In this document: positions 12,001 to 24,000 of the stretch, in pieces
Position numbering within the stretch: the stretch's first letter is position 1
How the letters are laid out: every line of letters starts with the position of its first letter
Assembly (NCBI GenBank): GCA_016169945.1
Contig: JADLSH010000199.1
Coordinates: 3,682,501 to 3,746,500, forward strand
Reading direction: 5' to 3'
Source of the DNA: Trachythela sp. YZ-2020
Lineage: Eukaryota; Cnidaria; Anthozoa; Malacalcyonacea; Clavulariidae
Length of the DNA stretch: 64,000 nucleotides
Program-made: the position numbers and the translations under genes
The notes under the pieces: generated by a model
Database searches by the model: none
Told to the model about the DNA's origin: nothing
The model's input: only the letters and a program-made list of their open reading frames with translations

Positions 12001-15000
12001 TATTCAACGGTTAACCACGGTTAACCACTATTTTGTATATATAATTGAGTCTTTAGTATATTTAAATTACAGTGGTTAACCGTGGTTAACCGTCGTAGTT
12101 TTGAACAATTCATTGTTGTGAACACTTGATTCTTTTCGATGGTTAACACTATGTTTAGAAACAGCACAATATGCTAAAATGCAGGCACATTTATCGCCAC
12201 AAAGTCCAAATTTCTCATTATTGCTTATGGTTAACCGTGGTTAACCGTTCGGCGCCACTGGATACCAGTAGGTCTTATTCGCCCCAAAATGCGATTTATG
12301 TCCACTTTATATTTACAAAGCATCCCAATTAACGGCAAAACACAGATATTAAATTCTCCTGATACATTTCTTACAAAGTATTTTAAAACTTTAGGTTCAT
12401 GTACTGCATACGCATGTACTTGCACTAAAGACGCTCGTGAGCAATATTTTGTCCAACTCACATATATAGTCTTTATCAGCATTGCCTTTGCTTAAACATT
12501 AAAAATGGTTCAAAAAACTTAAAGGTTAGCATCATTTGAAAGCTTAGTGGTCTGTACTTAAACAAATGTGTAAAATGGGCCTTTACGATTATCGGTAACT
12601 GATTGCGTGTCACTTCGAAAACTGCAATGTATCACAGACAATCGTGGACATAACAGTTGATAAAATTGCTTAAATTTTCCGGAACACACATTCGACTAAC
12701 TTCATTAGGCTTTCGCCCCCCTCTCCCCCTACCAATGTTGCTATTATTATCCCCAGACTTAAAACGCAACATAACAACATTGTCTAGGGGAAGGGGATAT
12801 CAAGTCAAATACAGAAATTATAGTACAATTTATACTCTGACAGATGCACCTTGGAATTTTATTAACAAGTTATGTCCAGGATTGTCTGAGAACGGACCTT
12901 AAAATAGCGAGAATATGTTGGGTTATATTGACGATTTAACGTCTGAATTACTCTGCTACGCATTAGATTGTTATAAAACAGACCGTGTTTTAAAGATTTA
13001 AAAGGGATTGTGCGATTATTTCTTTCTTAAGTGTTGCATAAACATATAATACGCGAAATTGACTGTTGCAATTAATAGCGCGCGTAACAATTATACTGTC
13101 AAGGTAATGAGCGTGCAGGGTAACTATTGCCAATATCGTACATAGAACGTATGATCTGTCCTTATTTGGCTACTATCATCTTGCAGTGTAAGCCACTCTA
13201 ATTTAAAGTCAATTTTAGCCAATTTTACCGACATTGCTGACGGGAAACTGAAGTAATTTGCATTATAGGCCTGTTAAATCTTGGTCGAAATCACCATGTC
13301 TTAGTTTATACCGTTATATACAGTGTTTATAATAAGCATATAAGGAGAGTTTAAAAGCATTTATAGGATATAAAACAGAACTTGCTATGTACTAGTGCAT
13401 TATAAATTCGAATAACTTAGGTTATATGAGTGTGTGCGAACATATATCCGTAGCAAAAGTCGAATGTAATATGATGCGCACTTGATTGAGACTCAATGGT
13501 AACAACTCGACGGTTAACCGCACGGTTAACCATTGCTAAATCTTAATTATATTTAAAGCAATGCTATAAATTTATACCTTTTGGGACTTGATTCTTTTAT
13601 TAGATATAAAGGAACCCTTAAGAAACGTTTTAGGAGCAATTACTGTTACCATTGGCGTATTCCAACGGTTAACCACGGTTAACCACTATTTTGTATATAT
13701 AATTGAGTCTTTAGTATATTTAAATTACAGTGGTTAACCGTGGTTAACCGTCGTAGTTTTGAACAATTCATTGTTGTGAACACTTGATTCTTTTCGATGG
13801 TTAACACTATGTTTAGAAACAGCACAATATGCTAAAATGCAGGCACATTTATCGCCACAAAGTCCAAATTTCTCATTATTGCTTATGGTTAACCGTGGTT
13901 AACCGTTCGGCGCCACTGGATACCAGTAGGTCTTATTCGCCCCAAAATGCGATTTATGTCCACTTTATATTTACAAAGCATCCCAATTAACGGCAAAACA
14001 CAGATATTAAATTCTCCTGATACATTTCTTACAAAGTATTTTAAAACTTTAGGTTCATGTACTGCATACGCATGTACTTGCACTAAAGACGCTCGTGAGC
14101 AATATTTTGTCAACACACATATATAGTCTTTATCAGCATTGCCTTTGCTTAAACATTAAAAATGGTTCAAAAAACTTAAAGGTTAGCATCATTTGAAAGC
14201 TTAGTGGTCTGTACTTAAACAAATGTGTAAAATGGGCCTTTACGATTATCGGTAACTGATTGCGTGTCACTTCGAAAACTGCAATGTATCACAGACAATC
14301 GTGGACATAACAGTTGATAAAATTGCTTAAATTTTCCGGAACACACATTCGACTAACTTCATTAGGCTTTCGCCTCCCTCTCCCCTACCAATGTTGCTAT
14401 TATTATCCCCAGACTTAAAACGCAACATAACAACATTGTCTAGGGAAGGGGATATCAAGGTCAAATACAGAAATTATAGTACAATTTATACTCTGACAGA
14501 TGCACCTTGGAATTTTATTAACAAGTTATGTCCAGGATTGTCTGAGAACGGACCTTAAAATAGCGAGAATATGTTGGGTTATATTGACGATTTAACGTCT
14601 GAATTACTCTGCTACGCATTAGATTGTTATAAAACAGACCGTGTTTTAAAGATTTAAAAGGATTGTGCGATTATTTCTTTCTTAAGTGTTGCATAAACAT
14701 ATAATACGCGAAATTGACTGTTGCAATTAATAGCGCGCGTAACAATTATACTGTCAAGGTAATGAGCGTGCAGGGTAACTATTGCCAATATCGTACATAG
14801 AACGTATGATCTGTCCTTATTTGGCTACTATCATCTTGCAGTGTAAGCCACTCTAATTTAAAGTCAATTTTAGCCAATTTTACCGACATTGCTGACGGGA
14901 AACTGAAGTAATTTGCATTATAGGCCTGTTAAATCTTGGTCGAAATCACCATGTCTTAGTTTATACCGTTATATACAGTGTTTATAATAAGCATATAAGG

Positions 15001-18000
15001 AGAGTTTAAAAGCATTTATAGGATATAAAACAGAACTTGCTATGTACTAGTGCATTATAAATTCGAATAACTTAGGTTATATGAGTGTGTGCGAACATAT
15101 ATCCGTAGCAAAAGTCGAATGTAATATGATGCGCACTTGATTGAGACTCAATGGTAACAACTCGACGGTTAACCGCACGGTTAACCATTGCTAAATCTTA
15201 ATTATATTTAAAGCAATGCTATAAATTTATACCTTTTGGGACTTGATTCTTTTATTAGATATAAAGGAACCCTTAAGAAACGTTTTAGGAGCAATTACTG
15301 TTACCATTGGCGTATTCCAACGGTTAACCACGGTTAACCACTATTTTGTATATATAATTGAGTCTTTAGTATATTTAAATTACAGTGGTTAACCGTGGTT
15401 AACCGTCGTAGTTTTGAACAATTCATTGTTGTGAACACTTGATTCTTTTCGATGGTTAACACTATGTTTAGAAACAGCACAATATGCTAAAATGCAGGCA
15501 CATTTATCGCCACAAAGTCCAAATTTCTCATTATTGCTTATGGTTAACCGTGGTTAACCGTTCGGCGCCACTGGATACCAGTAGGTCTTATTCGCCCCAA
15601 AATGCGATTTATGTCCACTTTATATTTACAAAGCATCCCAATTAACGGCAAAACACAGATATTAAATTCTCCTGATACATTTCTTACAAAGTATTTTAAA
15701 ACTTTAGGTTCATGTACTGCATACGCATGTACTTGCACTAAAGACGCTCGTGAGCAATATTTTGTCCAACTCACATATATAGTCTTTATCAGCATTGCCT
15801 TTGCTTAAACATTAAAAATGGTTCAAAAAACTTAAAGGTTAGCATCATTTGAAAGCTTAGTGGTCTGTACTTAAACAAATGTGTAAAATGGGCCTTTACG
15901 ATTATCGGTAACTGATTGCGTGTCACTTCGAAAACTGCAATGTATCACAGACAATCGTGGACATAACAGTTGATAAAATTGCTTAAATTTTCCGGAACAC
16001 ACATTCGACTAACTTCATTAGGCTTTCGCCCCCCTCTCCCCCTACCAATGTTGCTATTCTTATCCCCAGACTTAAAACGCAACATAACAACATTGTCTAG
16101 GGGAAGGGGATATCAAGTCAAATACAGAAATTATAGTACAATTTATACTCTGACAGATGCACCTTGGAATTTTATTAACAAGTTATGTCCAGGATTGTCT
16201 GAGAACGGACCTTAAAATAGCGAGAATATGTTGGGTTATATTGACGATTTAACGTCTGAATTACTCTGCTACGCATTAGATTGTTATAAAACAGACCGTG
16301 TTTTAAAGATTTAAAAGGATTGTGCGATTATTTCTTTCTTAAGTGTTGCATAAACATATAATACATGAAATTGACTGTTGCAATTAATAGCGCGCGTAAC
16401 AATTATACTGTCAAGGTAATGAGCGTGCAGGGTAACTATTGCCAATATCGTACATAGAACGTATGATCTGTCCTTATTTGGCTACTATCATCTTGCAGTG
16501 TAAGCCACTCTAATTTAAAGTCAATTTTAGCCAATTTTACCGACATTGCTGACGGGAAACTGAAGTAATTTGCATTATAGGCCTGTTAAATCTTGGTCGA
16601 AATCACCATGTCTTAGTTTATACCGTTATATACAGTGTTTATAATAAGCATATAAGGAGAGTTTAAAAGCATTTATAGGATATAAAACAGAACTTGCTAT
16701 GTACTAGTGCATTATAAATTCGAATAACTTAGGTTATATGAGTGTGTGCGAACATATATCCGTAGCAAAAGTCGAATGTAATATGATGCGCACTTGATTG
16801 AGACTCAATGGTAACAACTCGACGGTTAACCGCACGGTTAACCATTGCTAAATCTTAATTATATTTAAAGCAATGCTATAAATTTATACCTTTTGGGACT
16901 TGATTCTTTTATTAGATATAAAGGAACCCTTAAGAAACGTTTTAGGAGCAATTACTGTTACCATTGGCGTATTCAACGGTTAACCACGGTTAACCACTAT
17001 TTTGTATATATAATTGAGTCTTTAGTATATTTAAATTACAGTGGTTAACCGTGGTTAACCGTCGTAATTTGAACAATTCATTGTTGTGAACACTTGATTC
17101 TTTTCGATGGTTAACACTATGTTTAGAAACAGCACAATATGCTAAAATGCAGGCACATTTATCGCCACAAAGTCCAAATTTCTCATTATTGCTTATGGTT
17201 AACCGTGGTTAACCGTTCGGCGCCACTGGATACCAGTAGGTCTTATTCGCCCCAAAATGCGATTTATGTCCACTTTATATTTACAAAGCATCCCAATTAA
17301 CGGCAAAACACAGATATTAAATTCTCCTGATACATTTCTTACAAAGTATTTTAAAACTTTAGGTTCATGTACTGCATACGCATGTACTTGCACTAAAGAC
17401 GCTCGTGAGCAATATTTTGTCAACTCACATATATAGTCTTTATCAGCATTGCCTTTGCTTAAACATTAAAAATGGTTCAAAAAACTTAAAGGTTAGCATC
17501 ATTTGAAAGCTTAGTGGTCTGTACTTAAACAAATGTGTAAAATGGGCCTTTACGATTATCGGTAACTGATTGCGTGTCACTTCGAAAACTGCAATGTATC
17601 ACAGACAATCGTGGACATAACAGTTGATAAAATTGCTTAAATTTTCCGGAACACACATTCGACTAACTTCATTAGGCTTTTGCCCTCTCCCCTACCAATG
17701 TTGCTATTATTATCCCCAGACTTAAAACGCAACATAACAACATTGTCTAGGGGAAGGGGATATCAAGTCAAATACAGAAATTATAGTACAATTTATACTC
17801 TGACAGATGCACCTTGGAATTTTATTAACAAGTTATGTCCAGGATTGTCTGAGAACGGACCTTAAAATAGCGAGAATATGTTGGGTTATATTGACGATTT
17901 AACGTCTGAATTACTCTGCTACGCATTAGATTGTTATAAAACAGACCGTGTTTTAAAGATTTAAAGGATTGTGCGATTATTTCTTTCTTAAGTGTTGCAT

Positions 18001-21000
18001 AAACATATAATACGCGAAATTGACTGTTGCAATTAATAGCGCGCGTAACAATTATACTGTCAAGGTAATGAGCGTGCAGGGTAACTATTGCCAATATCGT
18101 ACATAGAACGTATGATCTGTCCTTATTTGGCTACTATCATCTTGCAGTGTAAGCCACTCTAATTTAAAGTCAATTTTAGCCAATTTTACCGACATTGCTG
18201 ACGGGAAACTGAAGTAATTTGCATTATAGGCCTGTTAAATCTTGGTCGAAATCACCATGTCTTAGTTTATACCGTTATATACAGTGTTTATAATAAGCAT
18301 ATAAGGAGAGTTTAAAAGCATTTATAGGATATAAAACAGAACTTGCTATGTACTAGTGCATTATAAATTCGAATAACTTAGGTTATATGAGTGTGTGCGA
18401 ACATATATCCGTAGCAAAAGTCGAATGTAATATGATGCGCACTTGATTGAGACTCAATGGTAACAACTCGACGGTTAACCGCACGGTTAACCATTGCTAA
18501 ATCTTAATTATATTTAAAGCAATGCTATAAATTTATACCTTTTGGGACTTGATTCTTTTATTAGATATAAAGGAACCCTTAAGAAACGTTTTAGGAGCAA
18601 TTACTGTTACCATTGGCGTATTCAACGGTTAACCACGGTTAACCACTATTTTGTATATATAATTGAGTCTTTAGTATATTTAAATTACAGTGGTTAACCG
18701 TGGTTAACCGTCGTAGTTTTGAACAATTCATTGTTGTGAACACTTGATTCTTTTCGATGGTTAACACTATGTTTAGAAACAGCACAATATGCTAAAATGC
18801 AGGCACATTTATCGCCACAAAGTCCAAATTTCTCATTATTGCTTATGGTTAACCGTGGTTAACCGTTCGGCGCCACTGGATACCAGTAGGTCTTATTCGC
18901 CCCAAAATGCGATTTATGTCCACTTTATATTTACAAAGCATCCCAATTAACGGCAAAACACAGATATTAAATTCTCCTGATACATTTCTTACAAAGTATT
19001 TTAAAACTTTAGGTTCATGTACTGCATACGCATGTACTTGCACTAAAGACGCTCGTGAGCAATATTTTGTCCAACTCACATATATAGTCTTTATCAGCAT
19101 TGCCTTTGCTTAAACATTAAAAATGGTTCAAAAAACTTAAAGGTTAGCATCATTTGAAAGCTTAGTGGTCTGTACTTAAACAAATGTGTAAAATGGGCCT
19201 TTACGATTATCGGTAACTGATTGCGTGTCACTTCGAAAACTGCAATGTATCACAGACAATCGTGGACATAACAGTTGATAAAATTGCTTAAATTTTCCGG
19301 AACACACATTCGACTAACTTCATTAGGCTTTCGCCCCCCTCTCCCTACCAATGTTGCTATTATTATCCCCAGACTTAAAACGCAACATAACAACATTGTC
19401 TAGGGGAAGGGGATATCAAGTCAAATACAGAAATTATAGTACAATTTATACTCTGACAGATGCACCTTGGAATTTTATTAACAAGTTATGTCCAGGATTG
19501 TCTGAGAACGGACCTTAAAATAGCGAGAATATGTTGGGTTATATTGACGATTTAACGTCTGAATTACTCTGCTACGCATTAGATTGTTATAAAACAGACC
19601 GTGTTTTAAAGATTTAAAAGGGATTGTGCGATTATTTCTTTCTTAAGTGTTGCATAAACATATAATACGCGAAATTGACTGTTGCAATTAATAGCGCGCG
19701 TAACAATTATACTGTCAAAATGTGAGCGTGCAGGGTAACTATTTATAATTATCGTACATAAGAACGTATGATCTGTCCTTATTTGGCTACTATCATCTTG
19801 CAGTGTAAGCCACTCTAATTTAAAGTCAATTTTAGCCAATTTTACCGACATTGCTGACGGGAAACTGAAGTAATTTGCATTATAGGCCTGTTAAATCTTG
19901 GTCGAAATCACCATGTCTTAGTTTATACCGTTATATACAGTGTTTATAATAAGCATATAAGGAGAGTTTAAAAGCATTTATAGGATATAAAACAGAACTT
20001 GCTATGTACTAGTGCATTATAAATTCGAATAACTTAGGTTATATGAGTGTGTGCGAACATATATCCGTAGCAAAGTCGAATGTAATATGATGCGCACTTG
20101 ATTGAGACTCAATGGTAACAACTCGACGGTTAACCGCACGGTTAACCATTGCTAAATCTTAATTATATTTAAAGCAATGCTATAAATTTATACCTTTGGG
20201 ACTTGATTCTTTTATTAGATATAAAGGAACCCTTAAGAAACGTTTTAGGAGCAATTACTGTTACCATTGGCGTATTCAACGGTTAACCACGGTTAACCAC
20301 TATTTTGTATATATAATTGAGTCTTTAGTATATTTAAATTACAGTGGTTAACCGTGGTTAACCGTCGTAGTTTTGAACAATTCATTGTTGTGAACACTTG
20401 ATTCTTTTCGATGGTTAACACTATGTTTAGAAACAGCACAATATGCTAAAATGCAGGCACATTTATCGCCACAAAGTCCAAATTTCTCATTATTGCTTAT
20501 GGTTAACCGTGGTTAACCGTTCGGCGCCACTGGATACCAGTAGGTCTTATTCGCCCCAAAATGCGATTTATGTCCACTTTATATTTACAAAGCATCCCAA
20601 TTAACGGCAAAACACAGATATTAAATTCTCCTGATACATTTCTTACAAAGTATTTTAAAACTTTAGGTTCATGTACTGCATACGCATGTACTTGCACTAA
20701 AGACGCTCGTGAGCAATATTTTGTCCAACTCACATATATAGTCTTTATCAGCATTGCCTTTGCTTAAACATTAAAAATGGTTCAAAACTTAAAGGTTAGC
20801 ATCATTTGAAAGCTTAGTGGTCTGTACTTAAACAAATGTGTAAAATGGGCCTTTACGATTATCGGTAACTGATTGCGTGTCACTTCGAAAACTGCAATGT
20901 ATCACAGACAATCGTGGACATAACAGTTGATAAAATTGCTTAAATTTTCCGGAACACACATTCGACTAACTTCATTAGGCTTTCGCCCCCCTCTCCCCCT

Positions 21001-24000
21001 ACCAATGTTGCTATTATTATCCCCAGACTTAAAACGCAACATAACAACATTGTCTAGGGAAGGGGATATCAAGGTCAAATACAGAAATTATAGTACAATT
21101 TATACTCTGACAGATGCACCTTGGAATTTTATTAACAAGTTATGTCCAGGATTGTCTGAGAACGGACCTTAAAATAGCGAGAATATGTTGGGTTATATTG
21201 ACGATTTAACGTCTGAATTACTCTGCTACGCATTAGATTGTTATAAAACAGACCGTGTTTTAAAGATTTAAAAGGGATTGTGCGATTATTTCTTTCTTAA
21301 GTGTTGCATAAACATATAATACGCGAAATTGACTGTTGCAATTAATAGCGCGCGTAACAATTATACTGTCAAGGTAATGAGCGTGCAGGGTAACTATTGC
21401 CAATATCGTACATAGAACGTATGATCTGTCCTTATTTGGCTACTATCATCTTGCAGTGTAAGCCACTCTAATTTAAAGTCAATTTTAGCCAATTTTACCG
21501 ACATTGCTGACGGGAAACTGAAGTAATTTGCATTATAGGCCTGTTAAATCTTGGTCGAAATCACCATGTCTTAGTTTATACCGTTATATACAGTGTTTAT
21601 AATAAGCATATAAGGAGAGTTTAAAAGCATTTATAGGATATAAAACAGAACTTGCTATGTACTAGTGCATTATAAATTCGAATAACTTAGGTTATATGAG
21701 TGTGTGCGAACATATATCCGTAGCAAAAGTCGAATGTAATATGATGCGCACTTGATTGAGACTCAATGGTAACAACTCGACGGTTAACCGCACGGTTAAC
21801 CATTGCTAAATCTTAATTATATTTAAAGCAATGCTATAAATTTATACCTTTTGGGACTTGATTCTTTTATTAGATATAAAGGAACCCTTAAGAAACGTTT
21901 TAGGAGCAATTACTGTTACCATTGGCGTATTCCAACGGTTAACCACGGTTAACCACTATTTTGTATATATAATTGAGTCTTTAGTATATTTAAATTACAG
22001 TGGTTAACCGTGGTTAACCGTCGTAGTTTTGAACAATTCATTGTTGTGAACACTTGATTCTTTTCGATGGTTAACACTATGTTTAGAAACAGCACAATAT
22101 GCTAAAATGCAGGCACATTTATCGCCACAAAGTCCAAATTTCTCATTATTGCTTATGGTTAACCGTGGTTAACCGTTCGGCGCCACTGGATACCAGTAGG
22201 TCTTATTCGCCCCAAAATGCGATTTATGTCCACTTTATATTTACAAAGCATCCCAATTAACGGCAAAACACAGATATTAAATTCTCCTGATACATTTCTT
22301 ACAAAGTATTTTAAAACTTTAGGTTCATGTACTGCATACGCATGTACTTGCACTAAAGACGCTCGTGAGCAATATTTTGTCCAACTCACATATATAGTCT
22401 TTATCAGCATTGCCTTTGCTTAAACATTAAAAATGGTTCAAAAAACTTAAAGGTTAGCATCATTTGAAAGCTTAGTGGTCTGTACTTAAACAAATGTGTA
22501 AAATGGGCCTTTACGATTATCGGTAACTGATTGCGTGTCACTTCGAAAACTGCAATGTATCACAGACAATCGTGGACATAACAGTTGATAAAATTGCTTA
22601 AATTTTCCGGAACACACATTCGACTAACTTCATTAGGCTTTCGCCCCACTCTCCACCTACCAATGTTGCTAGTATTATCACAAGACTTAAAACGCTCCAT
22701 AACAACCTTGTCTAGGGGAAGGGGATATCAAGTCAAATACAGAAATTATAGTACAATTTATACTCTGACAGATGCACCTTGGAATTTTATTAACAAGTTA
22801 TGTCCAGGATTGTCTGAGAACGGACCTTAAAATAGCGAGAATATGTTGGGTTATATTGACGATTTAACGTCTGAATTACTCTGCTACGCATTAGATTGTT
22901 ATAAAACAGACCGTGTTTTAAAGATTTAAAAGGATTGTGCGATTATTTCTTTCTTAAGTGTTGCATAAACATATAATACGCGAAATTGACTGTTGCAATT
23001 AATAGCGCGCGTAACAATTATACTGTCAAGGTAATGAGCGTGCAGGGTAACTATTGCCAATATCGTACATAGAACGTATGATCTGTCCTTATTTGGCTAC
23101 TATCATCTTGCAGTGTAAGCCACTCTAATTTAAAGTCAATTTTAGCCAATTTTACCGACATTGCTGACGGGAAACTGAAGTAATTTGCATTATAGGCCTG
23201 TTAAATCTTGGTCGAAATCACCATGTCTTAGTTTATACCGTTATATACAGTGTTTATAATAAGCATATAAGGAGAGTTTAAAAGCATTTATAGGATATAA
23301 AACAGAACTTGCTATGTACTAGTGCATTATAAATTCGAATAACTTAGGTTATATGAGTGTGTGCGAACATATATCCGTAGCAAAAGTCGAATGTAATATG
23401 ATGCGCACTTGATTGAGACTCAATGGTAACAACTCGACGGTTAACCGCACGGTTAACCATTGCTAAATCTTAATTATATTTAAAGCAATGCTATAAATTT
23501 ATACCTTTTGGGACTTGATTCTTTTATTAGATATAAAGGAACCCTTAAGAAACGTTTTAGGAGCAATTACTGTTACCATTGGCGTATTCAACGGTTAACC
23601 ACGGTTAACCACTATTTTGTATATATAATTGAGTCTTTAGTATATTTAAATTACAGTGGTTAACCGTGGTTAACCGTCGTAGTTTTGAACAATTCATTGT
23701 TGTGAACACTTGATTCTTTTCGATGGTTAACACTATGTTTAGAAACAGCACAATATGCTAAAATGCAGGCACATTTATCGCCACAAAGTCCAAATTTCTC
23801 ATTATTGCTTATGGTTAACCGTGGTTAACCGTTCGGCGCCACTGGATACCAGTAGGTCTTATTCGCCCCAAAATGCGATTTATGTCCACTTTATATTTAC
23901 AAAGCATCCCAATTAACGGCAAAACACAGATATTAAATTCTCCTGATACATTTCTTACAAAGTATTTTAAAACTTTAGGTTCATGTACTGCATACGCATG

